A stretch of 64,000 bases of DNA, from contig BCHH01000016.1 of NCBI GenBank assembly GCA_001599595.1, positions 739,901 to 803,900 on the forward strand. Reading direction: 5' to 3'. The stretch is from Beverwykella pulmonaria (taxonomy: Eukaryota; Ascomycota; Dothideomycetes; Pleosporales; Melanommataceae). Position numbers and translations under genes: made by a program. Numbering within the stretch: position 1 is the stretch's first letter; each line of letters begins with the position of its first letter. Below the pieces are notes generated by a model. That model did not search any database. It was not told where the DNA came from and saw nothing but the letters and a program-made list of their open reading frames with translations. Positions 1-12,700 of this stretch are shown piece after piece.

Positions 1-2
1 TG

Positions 3-422
3 GCCAACTCGAGGCCCGTGAACTGGATTGTTGCGCTTTCTCTTTCCGGGCTTTTCTTTCTCTTTACTTTCGGCATGTTCATGACTACATTCTACAATCT
101 CAGCATGAATTTCACGACGGTGGAGATCATGCAACGTGGCCGTATACACCACATCGCAGTATATGGGAGGCCACGAACTACGTCATCGAATCCCCTCACC
201 GAGATTAGCCTGTCGTCCTCCCGCACATATACTGTAGTACGAACCAACCCTGACGAGCACCCATGGAATCTTGGGCCTGTGGCCAACATCAAATCAGTGA
301 TGGGCAATTCCATTCTGGAGTGGCTCATACCCCTGAAGATGAGCCCCTGTTGTAACCATACGAGTGCTGTGGGCGAGTTTGAGTGGTCTTCTTCTGTACA
401 GGCTCTACGGCAGCGGCGGTAG
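3..422 (+). CDS. DHHC palmitoyltransferase, Pfa5-like, C-terminal part (5' partial)
   Basis: Open reading frame entering from the left edge of the window and ending at a TAG. The residues include a hydrophobic helix (FTFGMFMTTFYNLSMNFTTVE) followed by a Thr-Thr-Val-Glu stretch. In fungal DHHC protein S-acyltransferases the last transmembrane helix is followed by such a TTxE motif, so this is the C-terminal part of an enzyme that palmitoylates membrane proteins in endomembranes. The DHHC cysteine-rich domain itself must lie upstream, outside the window. The tail after the motif (about 100 residues) is soluble, contains a Cys-Cys pair and ends in Arg-rich sequence. The first Met-like codon at 18 is GTG and is not a start; the frame is open back to base 3. 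Family call is by recognition of the TTxE region only. Confidence 0.7.
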   Translation, partial: ANSRPVNWIVALSLSGLFFLFTFGMFMTTFYNLSMNFTTVEIMQRGRIHHIAVYGRPRTTSSNPLTEISLSSSRTYTVVRTNPDEHPWNLGPVANIKSVMGNSILEWLIPLKMSPCCNHTSAVGEFEWSSSVQALRQRR

Positions 423-1529
423 CGTAGCCTCTTGTGTCTCCTAGCATAGCGTAGCATAGTATACAAATACCCCCAACATAGTGTTAATCAATTCGATCCT
501 GTTGACACCATACTCTAAAACAGGACTCTGCTAGGCATTAGAGTACGGTAGTGGCGGGCATATATTTCCTCATTAAGTTATATTGTGGCAGTACATCGAT
601 GCCTGCATTTAGACTTACTTTTGCGAGCATATGAGTGGATTTCAAATTCAACATCGCGATGTGTATAAAGGAAGAGTGGTATAAAAGGGGTTTGATAGAA
701 CTGAGCGATTATGGGCTACTTTTACTGCCCACGTTCTTCGATCCTGTGCCGAGAAAAGAGATGCTAGACCTCCATTCAACTCCACATGCTACCACATGCT
801 ATTTATTAACCCTGATTTCGAATCGACTATGTGGGAACAAAGGATAGTTCAAGAGAGCAAAACACTACGTAATAAAACATGAGACGGCGCAATCTTTCTA
901 ATGTCTCACTATTACACTCGCAAGAATTGATCTTGCTAAGAGTGTTCGTAAATCGGCACGCTCCTGTGACACTTTACGGTTGTAGCTGTTAGTCGTGTTT
1001 TTATCATGTTACCCGTGTAGTGTATTCATTATGGGATGTGGAATAGATCGGGCTTCAGTAACACTTAGCGGATAGTCACCACTAACGAAAAGCACTCCAG
1101 GAAAGAACAGAAACAAAATAGAAGTGCAGGAACTTTCAGTAAATATTATTCAACTAGTGCCATGCAGCGAGTGCGATTCAACAAGCGCCTTTCAAGTCTA
1201 GTTGAAACTGCTAAATTCCACCTATTTCCACGCACTAAGTCCATATCTGCACTAATCGTAAGTTCTTTTATACGCTAATGTATTCGTTCTTCGAAATCTG
1301 TGCAGAAGTGATGTCGTAGTAGAAAACCAGCTAAGAAAGCGTGCAGCGAGACGAGAACGGGAACTTTCCCCCCTAACTCACTGACACTAAGATCCCTCCA
1401 TCAATACTTGTTTTGCACCGTTACTCTTGTTAACCCGAGGAATTTCCCGTCCGAGTTCCAAGTTTGGTATATAAGTGCATGCATCGAACGTAACGAAACG
1501 GAGCCGGGAAAGAAAAGAGTGGGGAAATG
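423..1529. other. intergenic, no gene seen
   Basis: About 1.1 kb after the DHHC gene. Only one short frame (635-847, 70 residues) is open and it resembles nothing known to me. No tRNA or repeat was seen. Confidence 0.6.
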
Positions 1530-2661
1530 CAGCGCAGTCAACGTAGCGTAGTACGGTACGGGAGGTCCTTGTTGCTGTACGGTGCGGCTTGTATGGTGGT
1601 TACGTACGTACGGTGCTCGTTAAAAACGGTGAATTACGGTCCGTAACCGTAGCAAGGCATCCAGGGCATCCTACGGAGCGTATAGAACCTTCCTAATCAG
1701 GTAATTGATGATCGTTTTCTTGGTGTTGAGCTTTGTCTTTGTGCTCAATCAACGCTGTGAGTCAATTGGGATAACTTCAGACGGCGCCTCTACGCAGCCA
1801 GTACTTCTGTGGTTGTAGGGCCTCAATAGTACACCCTATAAGACAATTGCAATTGCATGTAATTGCTCGCCTGCCACTGCTAAAGGCCCTCTCGTAGTCA
1901 CATGACGTGCAGGGCACCAAGAGGTAATCTATGGCCATCTTATATACAATTGGGTAGCACTTTTGGCCTGCTATAACCTACTAGCAGTACAGGTCATTAA
2001 GCAGCTGTTTACAGGCATTGTTGGGGTGGCTGCAGTCCTTCTGTAGGTTGTCAAAATACTTGTCAAGCTGCAATAAACGCTTGTATTGTTTATATGCCTT
2101 GCTGGTAAGTAGCATAGGATCCACGCTTATTGTTTGTGCCCTAAAAGCGTTTCTTTTGTACTCCCCAGACACCCTGTGTGACAACAGGGGCTCTATAGTG
2201 AGCTCCTTAGTATCTTGTTTAGCGTCAACGTAGCTTTAAAACGTTTCTCTTAGCAACTGCTTAGCCTTCTTGTGCCATGTAGGATGCTTTTTCTAGTAAT
2301 CTTTGAACTGGGCAAGTTGCAGCTTGTTAGGAAGACCACATTTTGAAATTCCTACTCAAAATAGCATGGAATTTGTCTAGCAGGTGTATGCCAGGGCGAC
2401 TAGGCGATTCGCCATATTATGGCCTACGACGCTTAGCAACCCGAGCGCTGTGCTACACTAAAATTGGCCGCTGAAACAAGCAAAATCAGTACACAAAACA
2501 GCCAAACACTGCTTAAGAAGTCGTCCGTACAGCCGTAATTACGGGTCAAATTATATATAAATACAGCTACAGTACGGCTCATATGGCTGTTACGTACGTA
2601 CGGAGCAATTCACCATTACGGCCCGTAATTGTATAGCGTACTACGGTACGTTGACTACCCC
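1530..2661. mobile_element. non-autonomous TIR DNA transposon with 8-9 bp target duplication
   Basis: The two ends are inverted copies of each other: AGTCAACGTANCGTAGTACG reads inward from 1536 and, on the other strand, from 2656. The 9-mer GGGGAAATG sits immediately outside at 1521-1529 and 2662-2670, as a target-site duplication would. Sub-terminal stretches are rich in self-complementary TACGTACGTACGG and CCGTAATTACGG motifs at both ends (near 1600 and 2600). Inside, a 67-codon frame on the minus strand (1981-2184) is the only sizeable ORF and I cannot assign it; it may be a transposase scrap. TSD length fits hAT (8) or Mutator-like (9) elements, but the family is not decided. Confidence 0.55.
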
Positions 2662-2670
2662 GGGGAAATG

Positions 2671-5224
2671 TGGCAGTGAGCCGCTTCTATAGAGCCTCAA
2701 ATCCGTCCCCACTGCATTTCATAGTTATATAAACTGTTCCTAAATATCGGACCATACTTAAGACAACCTCATGGACAAAGTAATCCACACCTTGACGCCA
2801 CACACCAACGCCACACACAACCCAGACCTAGCTATCTCATCTCCCGTACATCTGAGCCCTCAGTCCAGATCAGCCCTCCCGGCCATGACGGCGCTTCCCT
2901 CTCTCGACTACGGAACTAGTCTTCGGGTCTTAATGTTCCCGCATTGTTGCATTGTGAACTGATGGAGAAATGGTACTCGAGTAAACCTGACTGTAGTGAT
3001 CGACGTTGGCCTTAAGGGCCACGGTGCATTTTTGGTGTGCCGGGCATGATAATGGTCGTGGTGCAGTTCACAGTTTTAGAGATAGAAAGAGGTGCAACGA
3101 TGTGGGAAAAAAAAAGCGACGATGGAGACAATGAGATGAAAGACAGAATGTTTAGGACTGTCCGATGCTGATACCAAAGACAGGTGTATCCATCGCCTCA
3201 CACGACACGAATTCACGACATGGACGGTACACATCACCCCCGAACACGGCTTACCAACCCCGTACCAGAATCTCAACCTCAGCTCAACCTCAGTCATACG
3301 TGTCACTACCCCTCACAGTATTGACCCAACGTCAATTTCATGCCCTACCACTTCACTCCTGCCTCACACTCACGATCAAATTCCTCACACAAAATCCAGA
3401 CCCCCTAGCTTTCCTAAGCAAACAAGCCCCTTGCTTCAATATACTGCAAACTCCTGACGTCCATGACATAGCCGTTTGACATCCACCGCCCAAACAGCGT
3501 CACCTTCACGCTCAAATCTCGACACAATGACATCTGCACAGGCCAATTCTAGCCCTCTAAAACCATGTCACTTTCTCACATCATCCCCATGACATTGCGC
3601 CTCACAACTTCAGAAACCATGACATCTAAAACCACGACAAGACAAGACGACACTAGTCCAGTCGATCTGGCAACACATCATGATGCGATCCAAACAACCA
3701 AGCCTTCTCTGCTAGAAGGCTCCCGGGTCGCACCATTGCGCAGCAAACCCAAATCGCAATACCAACTGACATGTTTCAACCACATCGTCACACGGATCTC
3801 GAGCCACTAAACCCATCACACAACCTTGACCATGTCAATCGCCTGTGATTTCTCTCTTTGCGCTGCTCCGAGCCACGCACCCTTCGCAAATGTTCTCAGC
3901 AGCGTACTCTAACCACAGCCTCACCATCACGTCAAACATCCCCAACCACCAATCCTTATCGGCCCCTTGATGAGCATCCTCGCACCAAGGATCTTCCCCA
4001 TCTGCTTCCTTGCAAGAAGGATTGTAAGGAAGCGCTCCAGCGGATCGACCTTAGTCTTCCGCGTCTAGAAACACACTCTTTCATTTTGTAGTTGTAGGAG
4101 GTGGCTGTGTATCACCTATCAATCCAAGTGGGTCGCCCGGCCGCATTCAATAGTCCCAAACTAAATTCGCAGAATGCCACCACGTTTCACAATCTCCATA
4201 GCGTGTCGATGTCAACGCCAAACAGAGTGGCTACTCGGTATTGCACGAGGCAAGACGAGGCTGAGAGGGGTTGAATGACAGCAAGAGGCGTGCGTCGAAA
4301 CGATAGCTCAAAAATTTTCACGAAACAATAGATTGCCGTGGTCACGACGATATGTTTGTGAAATGATCATGACTCCATTCGAGGATAATTATAAAATATA
4401 GTACTCATACTCATGTTACGAATGCACGTAATGTGCATGCGCCAATTCATCTCCAAAGTGGACCCATCCTCCATTCCAAACGTATTTAGATGCGGGGTAT
4501 TAGGTACGCGACGTTGCAAGTCCACCTGAGCACGCCCACTGGAAAATGGGTATGCAACTTTTCGTAACGGGAAAAGCGAACGCAAACTTGTAATAAAAAC
4601 GCTTGAGAAGCCTCAACAATGCCTCCAATGCCGACGCCAAAATGAACCCCATCTGATGCCACCCTGTTTGTGCCCTTTTTCCGCCGAAATCCCCAGAAGC
4701 CAAGCAATCAGAACCAAGCAAAAACACCGGAAACATATAGATACAAGCGATAAAGAACTGGAGATTGGAAAAGGCCTCAAATCAATAGGCAAGTTACGCG
4801 AAGTACAGTCCGGCAGAGCGGAGCAAGTGGGTACATCCACCAGTGAAACGAAGGCTGTTGTAGAACCCGGACCAGGCGACCTCGTCGAGAGGTGCGGTAT
4901 CGTGATGAGGAATATCTGGGGGTGAAATGTAATGTACCGAAGCCGGTCCTGAGCAGAGTCTCGGTGAATGTACTCGCAGAGCGATCGTCGAAGGATATAA
5001 ATTAGGCAGTTATGCGAATGGAAGATTGGTCCAGAAGATTAATTACTCGTCGATATCGGAAGGCCGTGACATCGTCATCGAAATCAGAGCTATCGACTTA
5101 AACAAAAGGCCGTGATTGGCAAATGCAGGGCGCGAAATAGTACGAGATGCCTGTTGGAGATAATGCAAGGGGTCACACTAGAATGTGGTATACCGCGATA
5201 AGTACTAGCCGTCGAGTGCGGAGA
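2671..5224. other. intergenic, no supported gene
   Basis: C/A-rich sequence on the plus strand from about 2770 to 4090 keeps short frames open (up to 104 codons at 3165-3479), but none shows a domain, splice-linked continuation or believable start context. The 3' untranslated region of the minus-strand homeobox gene presumably occupies the right end. Confidence 0.5.
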
Positions 5225-6796
5225 TTATGCGTCTTCATTGGCGCTCTCGCGGGCGTCGCGTTGCTCCTTCTGGGGAGCACGTCTCCTGGCGTTGATGAAC
5301 CAGTTGGACACCTATAAATGTTAGCCGTGCTAACCATGGAGTGTGATGAGCTTAGCAAAAGACGGCCCTTGGGATTGATGAAGGAAATTGAAAGACATTT
5401 GAAAGGCAAGTCCAGCTGAAGATATTGGGGTAGCTACATACTTGGTTTAGTGTGAGCTGGGTTTGATTGCACAAAGTGACCTTCTCGTCTTCGGTCGGAT
5501 AGGGAGAGTCCCGATGGGCAGCGAACCACGCTTTCAGAATGCCAGTTGCTTCCTTGGGAAGATTTCCGCGTCGCTTCCTGTTGAACGAGTTTGTATCTAC
5601 GCCCAAAGTAGACTGAAAGGTGTAATTGTAAGGCTGCGCCTGCGCGTGATATGTACTCTCATAACCGGGATGGGGCGCGCCCGCATAAGCAGGGCGCGGG
5701 TAATAGGCGTCAGGGTGGGGAGTCCTGTCGTATGGATGACTGTGAGGAGGTGGGTGAGGTTCCTGGTAGTAGCTTGGTCGATGGTCGTACGGCACCCCGT
5801 GGTGCAACGGAGCATGGGCGTAAGGGCCTGATGCAATCATGCTCGGCGGCGCATGCTGCGGGTGGTACGCTGCGTGGCCATGAGGTACAGGAGACGACTG
5901 GTGACGAGCATGAGCTGCGGGATTTGTTGGAGGCAGTGGATAAGGGAGACTCGGGCGTTGGTGGTGGGTGGGGGCTGACGGATGCATCGAAGCCGGATGT
6001 GAGCCTCGCGGCGAACTGAATGCCGAAGAGAGCGCTGGATCAACAACAGCACTACTAGCTCGACGAGCACCGTAGGGAGGATATTCGGATGCATTGGAGG
6101 GGCGGTGGTGGATATCTGTGGTCGCGTCCACTCGTCTACGCTTGCCGTCTGACCACGCAACGTCGTCAAACTGCGGCTGAGGGGCCACAGGCGAGCTTTC
6201 CATTGACTCGTTTCTTCGGGAAGGCGTGCGTGGAGGCGATGGTTCGCGCACATTCTGGAGCAGCTGGAAATTCGTCAGTGCTGCCGTTTGTGCTACGTCG
6301 TTCGCGGCTCACCTGGGAGAAGGAGGGCAGCGCATTCTGCGCTGGACGCTGCTCGCCCGGCTGGAAGGGTGGCGAGTTACGCATGTGGTGGTTCTGTTTG
6401 GATCTGTCAGTTTCTGCAGTTCATTGTCCAAGGCTGTTTATGCGGGGAGAGCACGACGGCGGCGTTCGTAGGTTCGGTGGGCGGGTTCTGGGGAGAGAAA
6501 TGATGGGCTACATGTCCGGGGAGTTGAAGTTAGAGTTGGGGGAGGGTGAAGATGATGGTTTGCCGTGTACAATAAGAGGGTAGAAATTAGAGGAGCAAGT
6601 GAAGACACTGGGGCAGTTGGGGCAGGTGCAGGCGGAGCGCTTGGGATACACATACTGCAGTCAGCCCCGGCAATCCGCTTGCCTTTTCAGAGCCATGGCG
6701 GTGGTGATGGTGGTGCTCGTCGGAGGCCATTGCTCGAGTGTGCAGTGGGTGAAAATGGCGGTGCGGAAGGTCCTGCAGCGTGAGGTACTCCATCAT
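5225..6796 (-). CDS. TALE-class homeobox transcription factor
   Basis: Four exons fit the minus strand: 6656-6796, 6313-6393, 5442-6263 and 5225-5311, with introns GTATGT..CAG, GTGAGC..CAG and GTATGT..TAG. Joined, they give about 376 residues. The C-terminus is a TALE homeodomain: a basic NRKRRGNLPKE start, the extra loop with the Pro-Tyr-Pro of SPYPTEDEK, and recognition helix VSNWFINARRR, which is split by the last intron right before the Val. The protein ends 17 residues after that helix. The middle (about residues 75-300) is low-complexity, rich in His, Pro and Tyr, with a KRRR basic patch. As a member of this class it should bind DNA in the nucleus as a regulator. Exons 2-4 are well supported by frame continuity; exon 1 and its start are less certain (ATG at 6796, 6793 or 6730). 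Confidence 0.85.
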
Positions 6797-9700
6797 GGAG
6801 GTGAGGCGTGCGCTGCAACTATATACATCTGTCAGCTGGCTGCGTCAACTCTCATCTAGTCAGCGGTACCGAGCGCTGCGTAGCGTATCAGTGATAGTGC
6901 ATCGTCTGAGGAGCAGTCTCTGGCTCTACCCAGGCTCACGCAGCATCACCGCCGCCTCTGCAGCCCGTACACGGCGGTTCACGACAGCGGGATTCCCATT
7001 TGATGAATTTTGTTTCCCAACAAGCGGATGGAGCTGCTCACCTCGAATCTGCACGCAACGGGGTCCTGGAGAGCTGGAGAGAGGATGCAAGATCGCAAGA
7101 CACGCACGACTATATCGCAGATATATGGTGCGTGGTGCGGGAGGCGTCGAGCACGGGTGAGGAAACTATAAGACAGGGTATTAAGGATCTTCCAGTCGGC
7201 GTACAGGGCGTGTGTCGTGGTTGGGATGCTGATGCGATGCGAGATGATCGGCCGGCACAACTCCCAGCAGTTCGCAGTTCGCAGTTGGCAGGCGGCTGAC
7301 TGACAGGGTGTTGAGAGCGAAGACTGGCAGATATAGGAAGAGATGCTGCAACTATGAGCGGCGAGGCGTTACGATGGCGGAAGCAGGACTGCAACGGGCC
7401 GTCCTCCTACCATGCCACACGCTGGCCGGATCTTGGAACCAGGAGCAGCGCCAGGGAAGGGCTAGGAGGCGCCTACAAGGGTCAGCAGAGGGATAGAGAG
7501 CACGTCCAGCAAGGCGTCTGTGCCTTTGACAGGTGAGGGTTAAGGTTTGGGCCTATATTCTCCGACCGCGCACAGGCGGGCATCTGGCTGGCAAGAGGAA
7601 ACAGGAGGGCCTGCTACTAGTTGTGGGCGCACCGCAACACTCGAGGCACGAGCAGACATGGAGGGCCCGGCGGCTGAGGCTACACTAGGCGAGCCGGCGA
7701 GGTGGTGAAGAGGGTGGGATGGCAACGAGGGTCCACGGACACGCTCTGGGAAGAGTGAGGAAGACAACTTCACACCACGCCCAGCCCGCACCGGCGACGA
7801 TCCGCTGCTGCAGCTGACTCGATGCGACTCGCTGCAGCTCCCGTGCAGGGGAGATCTGCCCTTGGCCCATTCTGGCGCACTGCCGTTCACTGCTTGGCCG
7901 CGCTCATTACCTCATCCGCACGGCCCAGGCCGACACACGCAGCAACGCCGTAGCTCCCACCTCAGGCCGCCGTATCGACCTGTCAACGTCCCATCAGTGC
8001 CTTAGCGGGCGCGGTGGCGGTCGACTGACGAGCAGGAGATTAATTCCCAGCCGCGCGCACTGTAGAGGACCCTAAATAGGCAATCCATCTTGTTCAGCCC
8101 AACCCTGGCCCGCTGCCAGCTCCTATTCCGACTGCCCTCGAGTCCCAATCCAGCGTGCAGCCGGCGTGAATCAGTCTGCTCAGGATGAGACTGGCGGCCA
8201 TGATGCGTCTGCCACACCCGGCGGCGCGCACGCACTGGCTTGGGTCGTGGGGAACCCCGAGGCCGCGACCTCTCCCAGGGACTCGTTTCACAGAACTATC
8301 ATAATTGCTTATTGCTAAAGAGTGCAGGAACTATCGGAGCAGACCGCCTTGCTGCGACCTCGGAGGGGTAGGCCTGCGTGAACGACATGGCACCCAACCG
8401 CATCTCTGTCATGGCGGAAGCAAATCCGACGATAGTGGGATGATGTTGTGAACGCTGGAGCCACAGTGACGGAGCCCCCTGGCGACAGCTGCCGCAAGCC
8501 AAACCAGGCTGGTGGCTGGGCATGAGGAGGTGTGCATGCGGAGCCGTTCCAGCATCCAGGAGCGGGAGCATTGCTGTTGTGTCGAGCCTTGTCGAGATCT
8601 CACGCCGCAAAAAGCGGTCTAGTGCTGCAGGAGAGAGTATTGAGAAGGTGAAGGCGTCGAGAAGGTCGCACGGAAATAGAAACGCTGCCAGGCGGCGACT
8701 CACCCAATTGCCCACTGTTTGGAGGCGGGTGATTGACAGCGGTACCTCTCCCTCGCAGGAGCAGGAGACCCTGGAGCAGCCCTAGGCTTATTGACTCGCC
8801 AAAAGTTTCTCTCAAACAGCGGGTGCGCGCAGTTCAGCGTATGCTCCGAACACCAGGTACCACAACTAGAGCTACGATGGATGTTTGAGGACTCGAGGAC
8901 TCGAGACGAAGCGGTTCGCTAGAGAATGACACGTGCGCATGACGAGGACTGTTCTCGGGAGGCTCCGTCTGAGCACATGAGTGGCCGAGCCCCCTTTTCG
9001 CGGCCGCTGTTGACAGCTGACTAACAGAGTGGAGGGTGGAGGGCTCGGTGGGCAGTGGCAGACGAGGTTGGAAGAGGCTCACGAGGTTAGAAGAGGCTCA
9101 TGATTGGCACAGGGTTCGTCCAACACCGCCCGTGCCGGCCGATCTATCGCGATTCGAGATTTGCATCAGACGAACAAGCCAGATCTGTCCAATCCTTCAT
9201 CCCAGACGCCGCCATCCCGAGCCGGATGCTTGCTTTGCCAGCGTCAGACGGCAGTGAGGCCCGAGTCGTGGACTTGGCTTGTCCACGGCTGCTCGATTTA
9301 ACCGTGCGTCGACTTGCTGTTCAAGGAAGGCAGGGCATCCAGAGTACGCAGGCAGGACGCACCACTGCGAGTTGCGATTTTCGCCGCCTACGAGTTATTT
9401 AGCACCAGCAAGATGATGCATTTTCTGCAGAACAAAAAGTTGGCCGCAACCATTCAGCCACACAGCAGGCTTTGCCATCGTGGCGTCGCCCCGCCAAACA
9501 AGTCCCGCGCTGAAGCAAACAACACGCAACACCACACCACGTCCTCTCGAGCCTTCTGTACTGGGTGTATCAACTCATTTCCCTCCAGCTCTCCCGTGCC
9601 CTCTCTCGGCGTCGGCATGCTTGCCGGAGCAGTGAGTGGGACACTCGTGTCGCTGTCCCCTCGCGATGCTTGACCGCCGTCCAGCCTCTTCGCCATCGCG

Positions 9701-12700
9701 CTCCTCACCACGGCTGTCCCCGCTGGGACAATGGGGAGCATCTGCAGCCATGTACTGCCCTGCGATCGCCGCCAAGCTACTGGCCCCCAGGGTGAACCTC
9801 TGCGCCGGACTGCGTCGTTATCGCGGCCTTGGAAGCTGTCCTGCAACTTACCTGCAACCCCGAGCAGAACCCGTCGCCGCTGCGCACAAGCTGCGATGCG
9901 ACTGCATCACGACGAGCCACGACGTCGTACCGCATAAGCCGACCGCATGACAGTCCGTCATTTTGAGCTGGTGGGCGGCCACCAGTTCGTTCATATGTGC
10001 AGCCAAGCGCCCTACTTGGCTGTCAATCACTGTAGCGTCGAAGCTTCCGTCGCCCAATTGCCATCGCGCTGCCATCGCGCCGCCATCGCACCGCCATCAC
10101 ACCATGCCTGGTTGCTCTAGCTCCAGGGCAACGCTGCACTCGCTGGAGGAGCGGTGCAGCGCGCCGTCGACATGTGTGCCTGTTGCGACTACAGTACTGA
10201 AACCCGCTCTCACCTCTCCATCGCCGCCAAAGGGGAAGACACGGCGTCGAACGAACAGCGCTGCATTCGGCCAGAGCATCGTGCGCCGGGGAGATCCCTG
10301 CTCGACAGCCGTCTCCAGGATTGCAGCCTCGGGTCAGAAGCTCTGTGACTGGCGCTGTCATACACGATGGAAGCCACCAACGCCATCTGGTGCTCAACGC
10401 AACCCTCGACTTGGTTTCAAAACCCCGTCGCCGTGCGCCCACTTGTGTCCTTGCACCGGCTTCTCCATGCTGGGGAGACCTTGCAAGACTAGACGCTTTT
10501 CGGCATTTATGGCGTTTGGCCTTCCACCCGCCGACCGTCTCGACACCGTGTTGAGTTTCATGGCCAACGGCGAATGGAATCTGCGACTTGTTTGGCCGTA
10601 GTCCGGTTGCGGTGCGTTCAAGAGAAACTCATTTCCAGTATACAAACTTTCTGAGTCGACAACTCCTATGGATTGCAGCCATGATGGCCTCACATCACAG
10701 CTTCACTGTTTCACGGCCCAAACACGCCCTCGTTTGCACTGCAATGCGCCGCACTCTGGCTCGTCAGTATTCTAACCTGGTTCCATTCTGCACAATCAAC
10801 GCAGTCGGGAGAATACCTGGGACTGACCCACGGTGACAAGACGAAAAGGAGAATGTAAACGCGGTGACACCTGTGGCACTTTCCGAGCCTTCCACCTCCA
10901 CAAGCGTACTTAAGAAGCGGCGTGTGTTTCGTTACTCGACAGCGTCACTCACGAGTCCAACGCATTTCATCCAAGAGATCTTCCTTTAACGGTCGAGTCG
11001 GTGAGGCGGTGAGGGGTTTCTTTTGCTCGGGCAAACTGCTGTTCGGGGAAACGGTTGTTCACAAGAGAGTCACATCACGAATTCCCATCGATTCACCTTT
11101 CAGCATTTCCATTCGACACCCACGGATTTCTCCAGCAATTTAGAATCCTCTTCGGTGCACAGCATCAGCAACACCCGGTATCTGGGACGGTGAAATACCG
11201 CAGACCATGTAGAATTCCCCGCTGTAGGCCCGGAATCCACTTCGACTAGTCACCGCTGGATCGTGGACAATGTTTAAAAAATCCACACAAGCATAACATC
11301 TGCATGCGGTATAAGACAAGCATCGGACCATGCCGAGCCTAAAGCCGAATGATATTGGAAGTTTACTTTCAATTCTAGTCAACCTCAACCAATTGGTGTT
11401 AGAACGACACACTTCCTATCACCGTTTTGAGCCTCGTATTTGCCGTTCCCGACACCACACTTCGGTCTTGGCATGTTCCCCTCACCGTATCCCTCATGCA
11501 CAGTCCTCAGCTCCACTTTGCTTCGCCGGCCAAAGTATATCAGAGCTGAAACACGTCCGTTCGCTGCTTTACATAACAGCACAACTGCCGCGCTGTTGAG
11601 CGGTATATACAATTGAGGCTTTTTGCATGGCTGCTGCTTTCTGGGTCATATATTTCTTTCAATCACCGGTAGCAGTCGGGTTCAAGCCAACGAAACGGAA
11701 AGTCATCTTTTATGCGCAAATATTTTTCTGCAGAGGATGCTGACGCTCACAATGACTGTGCTCTTCCCATGAACAACAGCCAGCGAGGTGCTCCTATCAA
11801 CCAATTCATTCTTTCCGGTTTCAACACCTTGTTTACTAGGATGGATTCTCAAACCTATCACAGCCGGTGTGTCAAGACTGTCAAATTGTCAAAGTCAAAC
11901 TGGTTTCGGTCACGTCGGCGGATGACCTTGCCTTATTAGTGTACCGCATCAAGGGTCCATTCGACCCGACCAATGTTACTCGCTGATTCGAGACAGCGAT
12001 GCTCGTGCTCACGTACCTGGATTTCTAAAATAGAGCCGACCTGACGAAGTGTCGAGCGATACCTACCCAGTATACCCACATCTTTCAACGTTCGGAGGAG
12101 TCCGGCCTTTGTTTCATGCACGCCAACACGACGGCGCAACGGATTGCACCTGGATTGCTAAGCTGCACAGCGATCAGCGCGCTAACGGTCGTCATCCTGC
12201 GTGTGCCTGCGTCAGACGAAACCTGTTCGTCATCATATATTCGAAGTAAGGTCAATGGGAGCTAGTAACTCCTCATTCTCTATCTGGTCATTGCTGCAGG
12301 TCCCTCTGTGCAGCGCAACAGGGCGATCAAGGCATATCCGACAATGCTTTCCGCAAGTGTTAATTTTACCACATTCGGTTCACTACTCCTTCTCTGTCCC
12401 AAGTCTCACTTCACCTCTCGACAAATCCTCCGCAAGCAACATTGCTAGCAATCCCGCTTTCCAAGATTGTCAGCCTCAGTCTCCCTCTCCCGACTCGGGA
12501 TTGTAGCGCGCCACCAAATGTCTCTTGTAAAAGATCAAAGGTAGGGACGTGCTAGCCTTGCACGTTACAATCTCGAGCGCGGGAGAGAGGGGGAGGGGCT
12601 GTATGTACGTTCGATGCCCATGCGTCTCCCGGATATGCGGCTAATGTGCGAAAGGAAAATATTGTGTGGCTGCAAACCACAAAGCCGGCGGTTTCATGCA

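Noticed and set aside
3165..3479. 104-codon ORF in C/A-rich sequence
   Set aside because: Composition-driven; His/Thr/Pro-rich without any motif or conserved look.
6800..10700. Many overlapping ORFs up to 212 codons on both strands
   Set aside because: They arise from high GC, overlap each other in several frames, have no domain, no consistent splice sites and no believable start context.
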